A stretch of 64,000 nucleotides of DNA, taken from contig OZ257140.1 of NCBI GenBank assembly GCA_965279165.1, positions 310,001 through 374,000 of the forward strand, given 5' to 3'. The notes under the pieces were generated by a model. That model did not search any database. It saw only the letters and a list, made by a program, of their open reading frames with translations, and had not been told where the DNA came from. Below, piece after piece: positions 17,485 to 25,989 of the stretch; the first letter of the stretch is position 1; each line of letters opens with the position of its first letter. The position numbers and the translations under genes were made by a program. Origin of the DNA: JBAYIE01 sp965279165 (GTDB taxonomy: Bacteria; Bacteroidota; Bacteroidia; UKL13-3).

Positions 17485-18180
17485 ATGATTGGGATAGAAC
17501 AAATACGAAAAATTGCTCAAATTTTTCCTGAAATATCTGAACAACCGCATTTCGAAAAAATCTCTTTTCGCGGAGGATCTAAAATTATTGCAACCTACAA
17601 CAACCAAGAAAACCTTGTTTGTGTTAAATTTTCGGAAACAGAACAAGATTTGTTCGCTCTGTATGACAAAAAAATAATTTACCCGGTACCCAATAAATGG
17701 GGCAAACTCGGTTGGACCTATATCGATTTGCAAAAAGTAAAACTTGCTGTTTTTAAACAAGCATTTGCCTCGGCCTACAAACACGTAACCAAAGGAAATA
17801 AGATGAATAAAGCCAATACAATGGATGCATACCTGGAACAATTCCCGGAATCCACAAAAATATTACTAGAGAAAATCAGATTAACCATTCAAAAAGCTGC
17901 ACCAAAAGCCGAAGAGAAAATCAGCTATGGGATGCCAGCCTTTTCTTACAAAGGCAATTTGGTTTATTTTGCAGGGTATAAAAACCATATCGGATTGTAT
18001 GCCCTGCCTTCAGGAACAAAAGCCTTTGCTGCCGAATTAACCAAGTACAAAACCAGCAAAGGAACCATACAATTCCAACTGGATAAACCGATTCCGTATG
18101 CATTAATTACCAAAATTGTGAAATTTAGGGTGAAAGAAAATGAAGAAAAAGAACGAGTTAAGGGTAAAAAGAAACCATAA
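17485..18180 (+). CDS. MmcQ/YjbR - DUF1801 fusion protein
   Basis: 231 residues in two parts. Residues ~1-105 match the MmcQ/YjbR fold (IRKIAQIFPEISEQPHFEKISFRGG, KIIATYNNQENLVCVKF, then KWGKLGWTYIDLQ), a DNA-binding-like fold of unknown role. After a linker (GNKMNKANT), residues ~115-220 form a DUF1801 domain (MDAYLEQFPESTKILLEKIRLTIQ, ISYGMPAFSYKGNLVYFAGYKNHIGLY). An internal ATG at 17803 exists but would lose the first domain. The gene follows a stand-alone DUF1801 gene by 1 nt, so the two proteins are likely co-expressed. The C-terminus is Lys-rich. Confidence 0.82.
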   Translation: MIGIEQIRKIAQIFPEISEQPHFEKISFRGGSKIIATYNNQENLVCVKFSETEQDLFALYDKKIIYPVPNKWGKLGWTYIDLQKVKLAVFKQAFASAYKHVTKGNKMNKANTMDAYLEQFPESTKILLEKIRLTIQKAAPKAEEKISYGMPAFSYKGNLVYFAGYKNHIGLYALPSGTKAFAAELTKYKTSKGTIQFQLDKPIPYALITKIVKFRVKENEEKERVKGKKKP

Positions 18181-18226
18181 AAAATAACAAATTCAGGTTT
18201 AATAACACTTCTCCCCCTGCAATTTG

Positions 18227-18234
18227 TATATTTG
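18227..18234 (+). promoter_or_regulatory. -7 box TATATTTG overlapping the first possible start of the SulP gene
   Basis: TATATTTG matches TAnnTTTG exactly. It includes the TTG at 18232 that would otherwise be the earliest start codon of the transporter. Transcription would begin about 6-7 nt later, near 18241, so the start is more likely the TTG at 18244. No clear TTTG is visible at -33. Confidence 0.45.
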
Positions 18235-18243
18235 ACCTTCGCT

Positions 18244-19794
18244 TTGAGAAGAAGAATCAAATTACAACGCTTAATCTGGCTTAAACACGATTTACCCGCC
18301 GGTCTCTCCGTATTTCTGGTTGCGCTTCCTTTATGTTTGGGAATCGCTCTTGCCTCAGGTGCACCATTAGCCGCAGGCCTATTATCCGGTATCATTGGCG
18401 GTATGGTGGTATCTCTCATCAGTGGCTCGGCGCTTGCCGTTTCCGGTCCGGCAGCAGGATTATCCACCTTAGTTGCCGCCTCTATTATTTCGCTCGGCGA
18501 TTACCGGTTGTTCTTATTGGTAATCGTAATTGCCGGCTTTTTTCAATTGGTTTTGGGATTGCTTAAACTGGGTGTGATAGCCAATTATTTTCCTTCCTCC
18601 GTAATTAAAGGAATGCTAGCCGCCATTGGAATTATCCTGATATCGAAGCAAATTCCGTTGGCACTTGGTTACGACCAACCCGACTTCTGGACCAGTGGTT
18701 TTTTGGATTTGTTTTCTTCTTCTAACGTTCTAGGTAACATCCGCCATTTTAACCAGGATATCACCCGTGGTGCAATCCTGATTACCGGTATTTCGATTGC
18801 CTTGCTGGTAATTTTTCAATTACCGGTTGCAAAAAAATGGAAAATATTACCGGCTCCTTTGTTGGTGGTAGTTGTTGGGATTTTGGTAAATGAAGTATTC
18901 GGTAGGATATCCTCAGGCTTTTCCTTAAGGGAAACCCAACTCGTAACAGTTCCTTCCAATATATTTTCTACCTTAGTATTTCCCGACCTAACACTGATAT
19001 TTTCGAACCTGCAACTATGGAAAGATGGAATCATTATTGGCTTACTTGCTACGCTCGAAACACTCCTTTGTATTGAAGCAATCGACAAGCTCGATAAACA
19101 CAACCGCATCACTCCGGTTAATCGCGAATTGGTAGCACAGGGAGTTGGCAACATGGTTTGTGGTTTGGTAGGTGCCATCCCAATGACTGCGGTTGTGGTT
19201 CGTGGCGCTGCCAATGTTGACGCCGGTGGCAGAACCAAACTCTCTTCTTTTACCCACGGATTATTTCTATTGTTGGCTGTATTGCTAATACCATTTTTAC
19301 TTAACCGAATTCCATACGCTTCTTTGGCAGCTATCTTACTAGTTACCGGTTATAACCTCACCAAACCCAAACTGTTTAGGCATATGTGGAGTCTTGGATG
19401 GAAACAATTTCTACCCTTTGTCTTTACCATTCTAGTAATCTTATTTACAGATTTGCTTATTGGCGTTAGTATCGGTTTGCTCATTTCCATCTATTTCATT
19501 GTTCAGGATAACTTCAAAACTGAATTTAAAATTACCAAGAATGTTTTTCAGGGATTAGAAACGTATACGATAAAACTGCAAGGCAATGTTACCTTTTTAA
19601 ACAAAGTTAAATTACGCAAAACACTCGATGATATTCCGGAATATGCTGTGCTTAATATAGATGGAACCGATTGTGCTTTTATTGATTTCGATATCTTGGA
19701 GATTATCAGTGAATTTGAAGGAAAGGCATTTGACCGACATATTGATATGCGGTTAAAAGGAATTGAAAAAGTGAACGTAACTGCGGTTCATTAA
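18244..19794 (+). CDS. SulP family inorganic anion transporter
   Basis: About 516 residues. The sequence matches SulP/SLC26 transporters: LKHDLPAGLSVFLVALPLCLGIALASGAPLAAGLLSGIIGG in the first segments, SGSALAVSGPAAGLSTLV (SulP signature), about 12-14 hydrophobic segments, then a short C-terminal STAS domain from about residue 430 with VLNIDGTDCAFIDFD. BicA-type relatives carry bicarbonate and others sulfate; the substrate cannot be read from the sequence. No ATG is available in the first 60 residues. Two TTG codons (18232, 18244) are candidates; the first lies in a promoter-like box, so I use the second. Confidence 0.87.
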   Translation: MRRRIKLQRLIWLKHDLPAGLSVFLVALPLCLGIALASGAPLAAGLLSGIIGGMVVSLISGSALAVSGPAAGLSTLVAASIISLGDYRLFLLVIVIAGFFQLVLGLLKLGVIANYFPSSVIKGMLAAIGIILISKQIPLALGYDQPDFWTSGFLDLFSSSNVLGNIRHFNQDITRGAILITGISIALLVIFQLPVAKKWKILPAPLLVVVVGILVNEVFGRISSGFSLRETQLVTVPSNIFSTLVFPDLTLIFSNLQLWKDGIIIGLLATLETLLCIEAIDKLDKHNRITPVNRELVAQGVGNMVCGLVGAIPMTAVVVRGAANVDAGGRTKLSSFTHGLFLLLAVLLIPFLLNRIPYASLAAILLVTGYNLTKPKLFRHMWSLGWKQFLPFVFTILVILFTDLLIGVSIGLLISIYFIVQDNFKTEFKITKNVFQGLETYTIKLQGNVTFLNKVKLRKTLDDIPEYAVLNIDGTDCAFIDFDILEIISEFEGKAFDRHIDMRLKGIEKVNVTAVH

Positions 19795-19875
19795 TCCTTA
19801 TTCGGCTTAATATAATCTTGTTTGAACCTGCAAAAAAGGTAACAATTGTCACTATACAAACAAACTATTTCGACC

Positions 19876-19883
19876 TAAATTTG
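19876..19883 (+). promoter_or_regulatory. Candidate -7 box TAAATTTG of the Dps gene
   Basis: TAAATTTG matches TAnnTTTG 23 nt before the dps-like ATG. The nearest TTG upstream (19846-19848) leaves a 27-nt spacer, longer than usual, so the -33 element is uncertain. Confidence 0.35.
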
Positions 19884-19906
19884 TTTGAACATAAACCTCT
19901 ATTACC

Positions 19907-20383
19907 ATGAAAGATTTAAATGCAATCGGTTTAAATACCAAAAAGGCTGCACAGCTATCCGAAAAATTAAATACACTACTTGCCAATTACTCCATCCTAT
20001 ACCAAAACACACGTGGTTACCATTGGAATATCAAAGGAGAAAAATTCTTTGAGCTGCATCTTAAATTTGAAGAAATTTACAACGACCTGCTGTTAAAAAT
20101 CGACGAAATTGCTGAACGTATCTTAACCTTGGGTTATGCTCCAAACCATGCCTATTCCGAATACCGTAAAAGTTCAACCATCAAAGAAAGCAAAATGGAA
20201 ACCAACGGGATTAAAGCGCTGAGCGATATGTTGGAAGCATTCAAAATTATTATAAAATTACAACGCAACATACTCGAACTTGCTGCAGATGCAGGCGATG
20301 AAGGAACCAATGCTTTGATGAGTGATTATATCAGGGCACAAGAGAAAATGATTTGGATGTATGCCGCTTTCTTGAAAAAATAA
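19907..20383 (+). CDS. dps: Dps family DNA-protection/ferritin-like protein
   Basis: 158 residues with the four-helix Dps/ferritin-like pattern. The ferroxidase site residues are in place: His in YHWNIKG, His and Glu in FFELHLKFEEIY, Asp and Glu in LLKIDEIAERI. LNTLLANYSILYQNTRGYHWN is diagnostic for the family. Dps assembles as a 12-mer, oxidises Fe(II) with peroxide, stores the iron and often coats DNA in starvation. The N-terminus is short and only mildly basic, so DNA binding is not certain. It stands alone between the SulP transporter and an acetyltransferase. Confidence 0.92.
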   Translation: MKDLNAIGLNTKKAAQLSEKLNTLLANYSILYQNTRGYHWNIKGEKFFELHLKFEEIYNDLLLKIDEIAERILTLGYAPNHAYSEYRKSSTIKESKMETNGIKALSDMLEAFKIIIKLQRNILELAADAGDEGTNALMSDYIRAQEKMIWMYAAFLKK

Positions 20384-20520
20384 ATTAATCTTGTCTTTGC
20401 CGAAATTGGTTACCAGAATCTATACCTCACATCCCAATGGCTGATTTACTATTTTAGAAACCACAAATTCTGCTGTTTAACTGTTCATCCTGAATGTATA
20501 TATTTTCAATTATGATATAA

Positions 20521-20528
20521 TATATTTG
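20521..20528 (+). promoter_or_regulatory. -7 box TATATTTG immediately before a start codon
   Basis: TATATTTG ends 7 nt before the ATG at 20536. In this phylum transcription begins about 6-7 nt after the box, so the mRNA would start at or next to the ATG, i.e. be leaderless. No TTTG is visible at -33, and the region is very AT-rich. Confidence 0.45.
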
Positions 20529-20535
20529 AAGATAT

Positions 20536-21084
20536 ATGCAGTTTGAATATTTAGAAACCAACAGAATGAGGTTGAGAAAAATAGGTCCAAAAGAAATAAC
20601 CTATTTCTTCACACACCTCTGCGAACCCGAAATTAAAAAAGAAATGGGGTTGCAAACCGATGCAGAGTTTTTAAAAGAAAAAAATCGATTTAAATATGGC
20701 ATTGAATCCTTTAACCGTACCGCTCGAAATTTCCAACTCATGGATAAAAATACCGGGTTAATAATCGGATTTTGTGGGTTTCATAACTGGTGTCTCGACC
20801 ACAAGAGGGCTGAGATTGGATATGTGATGAATCTGGAAGAATTTAAAAACAAAGGATTGATGAAAGAGGCGTTAAAAAGGGTAATCCGACATGGATTTGA
20901 AGAAATGGATCTACATCGAATGGAAGCATGTATTGGTCCTGAAAATACCTATTCCAAAAAGTTAATCCAGGCAAACAACTTTAGCAAGGAAGGATATTTA
21001 AGAGAACATTATCACCGAGACAATAAAATCTACGATTCTGAAATCTATTCTTTGCTAAAAAAAGAATGGAATCCGATTCCTTAA
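20536..21084 (+). CDS. GNAT acetyltransferase, RimJ/RimL-like
   Basis: 182 residues beginning MQFEYLETNRMRLRKIGPKE, the usual start of RimJ/RimL-type GNATs. The core shows GFCGFHNWCLDHKRAEIGYVMNLEEFKNKGLMKEALKRVIRHGFE (strands 4-5 with a variant acetyl-CoA loop, NKGLMKEAL) and EACIGPENTYSKKLIQANNFSKEGYLREH, the conserved asparagine segment. Family members acetylate ribosomal protein N-termini, small molecules or tRNA-linked groups; the target here is unknown. Its stop codon lies inside a perfect 12-bp hairpin. Confidence 0.87.
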   Translation: MQFEYLETNRMRLRKIGPKEITYFFTHLCEPEIKKEMGLQTDAEFLKEKNRFKYGIESFNRTARNFQLMDKNTGLIIGFCGFHNWCLDHKRAEIGYVMNLEEFKNKGLMKEALKRVIRHGFEEMDLHRMEACIGPENTYSKKLIQANNFSKEGYLREHYHRDNKIYDSEIYSLLKKEWNPIP

Positions 21085-21104
21085 CCTACAAATAGGTTAA
21101 GGAA
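21077..21104 (+). terminator. Perfect 12-bp hairpin overlapping a stop codon
   Basis: TTCCTTAACCTA (21077-21088) pairs fully with TAGGTTAAGGAA (21093-21104) across a CAAA loop. The stop codon TAA at 21082-21084 lies in the left arm. No T tract follows, so it would act as a bidirectional or factor-assisted terminator, or as an mRNA 3'-end stabiliser. Confidence 0.6.
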
Positions 21105-21192
21105 GGCAACCCATATAACTGATGGAAACGATCCGTCGATTTCATTTAAAACCGGTTAATTAAGCTGCATTACGGATAACCGAAAAATAATA

Positions 21193-21221
21193 TTGGATTT
21201 GTTGCCAAATCAGTATTTTTG
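21193..21221 (+). promoter_or_regulatory. Promoter of the arsenate reductase gene (TTG-N18-TATTTTTG)
   Basis: TTG at 21193-21195 and TATTTTTG at 21214-21221 are separated by 18 nt, close to the Bacteroidota consensus. The ATG follows at 21245, leaving a leader of about 17 nt. Confidence 0.45.
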
Positions 21222-21244
21222 ATCGATAAATCGAGTCAATAAGC

Positions 21245-21673
21245 ATGAAAAAAATCCTTGTTCTATGTACCGGTAACAGCTGCAGAAGTCAGATTGCTGA
21301 AGGATACTTGAGGCATTTTGCAGGTAAAGAAACTGAAGTATACAGTGCAGGTGTTGAAATCCATGGGGTAAACCCAAGAGCCATTGCCATCATGCAAGAA
21401 GATGGAATAGATATTTCGAAACATACATCGAATAATGTACTCGAATATTTATACGTAGATTTTGATTATGTAATCACGGTTTGCGACAATGCGAATGAAC
21501 GATGCCCTGTATTTCCAACAAAAGCAAAAAAATTCCATTATAATTTCCCTGACCCTGCTAAAGCGCAAGGCAACGAAACCGAAATCATGAATGAATTTCG
21601 CTCGGTTCGCGATTTAATTAAAACATATTGTCAGTCATTCGTTAACGACCACCTGCAAACGCAGATTGCATAA
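21245..21673 (+). CDS. arsC: Arsenate reductase, thioredoxin-coupled (LMW phosphatase fold)
   Basis: 142 residues of the low-molecular-weight protein tyrosine phosphatase fold in its arsenate reductase form. The P-loop C8-TGNSC-R14 holds the nucleophile. C80 and C87 in VCDNANERCPVF match the redox relay cysteines of thioredoxin-coupled ArsC, and D103 in FPDPAKA is the general acid. The enzyme reduces arsenate to arsenite in the cytosol. No arsenite pump, ArsR or ArsM gene lies nearby, so it may rely on a distant ars locus or act on other substrates. Confidence 0.9.
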   Translation: MKKILVLCTGNSCRSQIAEGYLRHFAGKETEVYSAGVEIHGVNPRAIAIMQEDGIDISKHTSNNVLEYLYVDFDYVITVCDNANERCPVFPTKAKKFHYNFPDPAKAQGNETEIMNEFRSVRDLIKTYCQSFVNDHLQTQIA

Positions 21674-21775
21674 AACCGTTACCTAATCTTCCGCTTTAAA
21701 TATAAAGTAAGGTTAGTCCTATGGATTATTCAACAAAGATTCGTAACATTGAATTCCAATTTTGAAATACCTTTT

Positions 21776-22417
21776 ATGAAAAGAAACCTGATACTCCTTG
21801 GCATCATCCTATCTCTTCTTTCTTCCTGTGCACCTAAAGTATACAACATAGGCGTTTGGTTTAACAAAGATAAAGTTAAAAAACCTTACCAAAAGGTTTA
21901 TATCCTTGCCATGCTCGACAATACCGTTTCTAATTATACCATTGAAACAGATTTTCAAAATTACGCCACTAGCCGCGGATTGAAAACTATCAAGAATGGA
22001 GATATTTTCCCTACGTTTTTCAATAACAGGGAAACAGCCAAAGAAATTATCATCGGTAAAACCAAAGAATTAGGCTGCGATGCCATATTTACTGTTGGAC
22101 TAAAAGATATCAAAAACGAAAGCAGGTATGTTCCGGGTCAAAACACATACCAACCCTACTCTACTTATGGCTACTACAACCAATTTCCTGGTTATTACAA
22201 CAATTATTACAATACGACTGCAACACCGGGTTATTATGTGAATGATGAAGTTTATTTTATCGAATGCAACCTGTTTGATGTGGAAACACATGAATTAATT
22301 TTCTCCATTCAATCCAAAACTTATAACCCAACGGATATCAAATCCATCAGTAAAGCTTACTGCAAGGAAATTGCGAAAACTTTGCGAAAAGAAGGAATTG
22401 TAAAATCCGAAAAATAG
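21776..22417 (+). CDS. Lipoprotein of unknown function
   Basis: From the ATG at 21776 a typical lipoprotein signal (MKRNLILLGIILSLLSSC) is followed by a 196-residue mature protein. The first part (KVYILAMLDNTVSNYTIETDFQNYATSRG...ELGCDAIFTVGLKD) resembles proteins that combine a strand with a helix to form an ASP-like or TolB-N-like fold, often annotated DUF4136-like; this is a tentative match. A Tyr/Asn/Gly/Pro-rich insert (about residues 120-150) interrupts it. A TTG at 21749 would add nine residues but spoil the signal. It is convergent with the gene at 22451. Confidence 0.65.
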   Translation: MKRNLILLGIILSLLSSCAPKVYNIGVWFNKDKVKKPYQKVYILAMLDNTVSNYTIETDFQNYATSRGLKTIKNGDIFPTFFNNRETAKEIIIGKTKELGCDAIFTVGLKDIKNESRYVPGQNTYQPYSTYGYYNQFPGYYNNYYNTTATPGYYVNDEVYFIECNLFDVETHELIFSIQSKTYNPTDIKSISKAYCKEIAKTLRKEGIVKSEK

Positions 22418-22450
22418 ACCGAAAGAACTTCTATTAAAAAGTGAATTGAA

Positions 22451-22948
22451 TTATTCTTTGGCTTCGTACTTACGCAAACAATCCAATCCCTTGCGGATGA
22501 AATCACGATGATTTACCAAAATAAATTCCTTTAATTCCGTATTATACATAACCGAAATATCGGCAACATTAACCTTTTCCAAAACTTCTATTTGTTCAGG
22601 CATTAGTTTATACAATAACCGTATCGAACTGTCTTTGCTCTGATAGGAGGAATTGTGAAATTCGAGATCAACAGAATCCTTGGTCTCTAATTTAATATGC
22701 AAAATCCCTTCATCAACTTTAATTTTAGACACCGGTGATACAGACAGAACTAAAAACATATCAGACCCTACTTTTCTTATTTGATTTCTGATGGTATAGT
22801 GATTATTAAAATAAATGGTATCGTTGGTTGTGGTTAGAATCAAAACACCACTTGGATTGATCTCGTTATTAATCTTACATTGTGCCAACAATTGAAATTG
22901 ACAAAATAGCACTAAACTTGCAACCAAATACCTTTTCATCATTGACAT
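22451..22948 (-). CDS. Secreted protein of unknown function
   Basis: 165 residues with a signal peptide ending FQLLAQ. The mature part has alternating short strands (GVLILTTTNDTIYFNNHYTI, SKIKVDEGILHIKLETKDSVDLEFH) and a C-terminal helical stretch. No family recognised. Three start ATGs are possible (22948, 22942, 22939). It is divergent from, and its 5' end overlaps, the next gene. Confidence 0.55.
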   Translation of the reverse strand: MSMMKRYLVASLVLFCQFQLLAQCKINNEINPSGVLILTTTNDTIYFNNHYTIRNQIRKVGSDMFLVLSVSPVSKIKVDEGILHIKLETKDSVDLEFHNSSYQSKDSSIRLLYKLMPEQIEVLEKVNVADISVMYNTELKEFILVNHRDFIRKGLDCLRKYEAKE

Positions 22949-23754
22949 GGATTAAGCATATAACGAATATAAAAGGAAACTTTGGTTTATCCTCCTTCTT
23001 TGCTCTATTATCTTATCTATTTATTTGTTTGGGCATAGCCATCCCAAAGCAAGGATTTTCTCAAAAGGATGTGGCGATTAAAACAATAAATCCGGGACAG
23101 TTTTGGTCTGAAGTTTGTTTTGGACAAGCATTTAATCAGAAAATCGCATTTGAATTACAACTTCAAAGAAACTTTAGTAACAGTTCCACAAAGGACTACA
23201 ATATCCTTCACCATACCATCAGCAATACACTAGTGGGTATTTTACATTACTATTTTAATCCAACCATTAAACTAAGTGGATTCTTATTTTATACAGCAAA
23301 TCCGGAGGTTTCGGATATACTGCAACCCAAGAGCAATGAATTACGTCCTTCCATACAACTGCAACATTCCTATTTAAAAAACCGATTTACCTTATTCAAT
23401 AAAGTTAGGTATGAGTATCGCTGGGTAAATCAATTTAATCCCGATAAAAAATCAGAAACCACCCGATTTAGGTATGCCCCAAAAATATTCGTTAACCTGA
23501 ATGGCAAAACCATTCAAGCCAAATCTTATTATTTGGTAGTTTCGGATGATGCAATCAAAACAATCGGTAGCGAAAATTTAATTGATCTCAATTTGTTTGC
23601 AGCGGGATTTGGCTATTGTTTTACCGATAATATCTCTTTGGAATTAACTTATATTAACAAAAAAGAATTTCAGAGTACGGCGAATCAAATTACACACGCC
23701 CTTTCTGTTTCCTTCACCCTAAATAACATTTTCCCAAGTATATCAAGGTTTTAA
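22942..23754 (+). CDS. DUF2490-like outer membrane protein
   Basis: About 271 residues with a signal-like hydrophobic stretch (SSFFALLSYLFICLGIAIPKQGFSQ). The mature part contains alternating strands typical of DUF2490 barrels (PGQFWSEVCFGQAFNQKIAFELQLQRNF, TRFRYAPKIFVNLN, GFGYCFTDNISLELTYINKKEF) and ends in a terminal Phe. No in-frame ATG lies outside the neighbour: a start at 22882 would overlap the divergent gene by 67 nt, so I favour the TTG at 22942. Confidence 0.6.
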   Translation: MTWIKHITNIKGNFGLSSFFALLSYLFICLGIAIPKQGFSQKDVAIKTINPGQFWSEVCFGQAFNQKIAFELQLQRNFSNSSTKDYNILHHTISNTLVGILHYYFNPTIKLSGFLFYTANPEVSDILQPKSNELRPSIQLQHSYLKNRFTLFNKVRYEYRWVNQFNPDKKSETTRFRYAPKIFVNLNGKTIQAKSYYLVVSDDAIKTIGSENLIDLNLFAAGFGYCFTDNISLELTYINKKEFQSTANQITHALSVSFTLNNIFPSISRF

Positions 23755-23782
23755 AGCTATTTGTAACTGATTTGCATCAGTA

Positions 23783-23814
23783 TTTATGGTATTTTATTAT
23801 TTTTATACCATAAA
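23783..23814 (+). terminator. Perfect 10-bp hairpin after the DUF2490-like gene
   Basis: TTTATGGTAT (23783-23792) and ATACCATAAA (23805-23814) are exact complements with a 12-nt T/A-rich loop, starting 28 nt after the stop. It sits between two same-strand genes and probably ends the upstream transcript. Confidence 0.5.
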
Positions 23815-23890
23815 CCAATTACCATTTAAAATTTGTTACTTGTTCCTGCATATATTGCAGCAATTATTTACCAGATTAAAACAAATTCAT

Positions 23891-24562
23891 ATGAAAAAAG
23901 CACTTTTACTTATTCTATGTATTCCATTGATAGCAAACAGCGTTTGGGCACAAAAGCTCAGAATGAATCTGTATACCACTTATGTTTTCGATGATAAAGT
24001 AGATTCCTATTATGACCCATCTAATTTTTACCAGGGTACCATAAATGGCGGTTTAATGTGGGGAGTAGGTTTAGAATACCGAATCCGCCCAAGTATCGGA
24101 GCGGAGTTATTGTATTTAGGCCAATATACCACAGCACCTTTAACCTATTACAACAAAGGGAATAAATTAAGCGTATTTGATGTTAACATGAATTATATAA
24201 TGCTTGCATCAAATCATTATGCCACTTTTATCGAAAACAAACTGGAAGGTTATGGAGCGTTAATGCTCGGAGTTGATATTGTTAACATCCATAATCCGGA
24301 TCTTGATATTTCAGATTCAAAAACAAAATTTGCTTGGGGGTTAAAACTTGGATTAAATATCTGGGGTTCAAAAAATCTGGGATTGAAGCTCCAAACTGGT
24401 TTACTTTCTGTGTCACAAGCAGCAGGTGCCGGAGTTGGCGTAGGTACCGGTGGAGCTGGCGTATTTGTAAGCAGTTATTCTACCTTCTTTCAATTTAATA
24501 TAGGTGGAGGATTGGTTTATAAATTTGGAGCAGCAGAACCTGCATCCCCTAAGACACCATAA
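23891..24562 (+). CDS. Outer membrane beta-barrel protein
   Basis: 224 residues from the ATG at 23891, with a signal peptide MKKALLLILCIPLIANSVWA. Gly-rich alternating strands (GTINGGLMWGVGLEYRIRPSIGAELLYLGQY, FAWGLKLGLNIWGSKNLGLKLQTGLL) fit a small 8-strand OmpA/PorT-like barrel. A Gly/Ala/Val-rich low-complexity stretch (AAGAGVGVGTGGAGV) lies near residue 180. An earlier ATG at 23786 would start inside the upstream hairpin and mask the signal peptide. It is followed 21 nt later by another barrel gene, a likely operon partner. Confidence 0.7.
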   Translation: MKKALLLILCIPLIANSVWAQKLRMNLYTTYVFDDKVDSYYDPSNFYQGTINGGLMWGVGLEYRIRPSIGAELLYLGQYTTAPLTYYNKGNKLSVFDVNMNYIMLASNHYATFIENKLEGYGALMLGVDIVNIHNPDLDISDSKTKFAWGLKLGLNIWGSKNLGLKLQTGLLSVSQAAGAGVGVGTGGAGVFVSSYSTFFQFNIGGGLVYKFGAAEPASPKTP

Positions 24563-24583
24563 TCCGAGTTTGATTTGAAGACC

Positions 24584-25837
24584 ATGCATCGCTTATTTTT
24601 TCTTGGCTTTTACTTATTAGTAATCATACAAAGTTATGCCCAAGAAAGTGAGTTAAAACAACGCGACCTAACCGATTTACTTGCATCTAAAAACAAGGTG
24701 AAAGTTGAAGAAACCGAGTTTAGAATTGGTAAATTATACAAAAGTTATTTGCCTATAATTGGTTATGCACCTGCCTTGGGATTTGTAGTCGGAGGCGGCG
24801 TTGGACTAGCGATGTTAACAGGAGATGGAGAATCTACGCACCTTTCTTCCGGTATGCTAAATGTAACCGTTACCACCAAGCAACAAATCAATATCAATGC
24901 ACGGTCCAATATCTTTTTGCCCAACGACAAATGGATTTTACAAGGCGATTGGCGTTTGCTTATTTTTGCACAACCAACCTACGGTTTAGGAATATACATT
25001 GACAAACCCGAACCTTTTAGCTTTAATGGTTTGTCGGTTAATACCACTGCTTCAGAACAACCCATGCGTTTTAATTACGTAAGATTTTACGAAAACGCAT
25101 ACCGCGAAATTGGAGAGAACCTTTATGCCGGTTTAGGATTAGCACTCGATCATCATTACAGCATTAACGACCAGAATTTACAACTTGATTCTCCTATCAA
25201 CCATACTTCTCATTATTTGTATTCTACAAATTATAATATCCCCAGAGACAAATACACTTCCTTTGGGGCAACCATTAATATGATATATGATAGCCGTGAT
25301 AACGCAATAAACCCCGGTGAAGGTCAATTCTCTCAAATCACTTATCGGATTAACCCTGAATGGATGGGAAGTACCAAGGCCAATAGTTCCTTGTACATTG
25401 AATACCGAAATTATTTCAATTTGAAACAATACAAATACACCCGACATTTAATTGGTATTTGGACCTGGGCACAATTCATGACCGCTGGAGTAACTCCTTA
25501 TCTTGGCTTACCTTCTATCACATGGGATATGTATAATCGTTCAGGAAGAGGTTACGTACAAGGACGATTGAGGGGACAAAATTTTTGGTATTCTGAAGCT
25601 GAATATCGCTTTCCCATTACCTCAAATGGTTTACTTGGTGGGGTGGCATTTATCAATGCTACTTCTGCAAACAATCCAGCTAGGAATCAGGAATTAGGAG
25701 ATGAATTTGCCTTTGGATATGGTGGTGGAATTCGTATTAAAATGAGCAAACAAACCAATACCAACCTTGGCATTGATGTTGGTTTCAGCCAAAACGGTTC
25801 AGGTGCAGTATACTTTAACCTTACAGAAGCATTTTAA
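24584..25837 (+). CDS. BamA/TamA-like outer membrane protein (D15 C-terminal barrel)
   Basis: 417 residues with a signal peptide ending IIQSYAQ. The features of a D15/Omp85-type barrel without POTRA domains are clear: YAPALGFVVGGGVGLAM, a long series of alternating strands, MIYDSRDNAINPGEGQFSQITYR (the RDNxxNPxxG motif of surface antigens), and RGYVQGRLRGQNFWYSEAEYRFPI (resembling the VRGF-type motif). It ends VYFNLTEAF with a terminal Phe. The ATG at 24584 gives a clean signal peptide; a TTG at 24575 is an alternative. Confidence 0.82.
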   Translation: MHRLFFLGFYLLVIIQSYAQESELKQRDLTDLLASKNKVKVEETEFRIGKLYKSYLPIIGYAPALGFVVGGGVGLAMLTGDGESTHLSSGMLNVTVTTKQQININARSNIFLPNDKWILQGDWRLLIFAQPTYGLGIYIDKPEPFSFNGLSVNTTASEQPMRFNYVRFYENAYREIGENLYAGLGLALDHHYSINDQNLQLDSPINHTSHYLYSTNYNIPRDKYTSFGATINMIYDSRDNAINPGEGQFSQITYRINPEWMGSTKANSSLYIEYRNYFNLKQYKYTRHLIGIWTWAQFMTAGVTPYLGLPSITWDMYNRSGRGYVQGRLRGQNFWYSEAEYRFPITSNGLLGGVAFINATSANNPARNQELGDEFAFGYGGGIRIKMSKQTNTNLGIDVGFSQNGSGAVYFNLTEAF

Positions 25838-25989
25838 CGTGTTTGCTTTTTAGTTATGGAGAAGAGGTATGCTAGTTAAACCTGTAAATTATATAAGATA
25901 TTCTCCGGTAAATACTACAAATTATCGCGTTAAATAGTAAAATTTGTGGCTTTATTAGTGATAAAACCAATTTCTGCTAACCAATTTCC

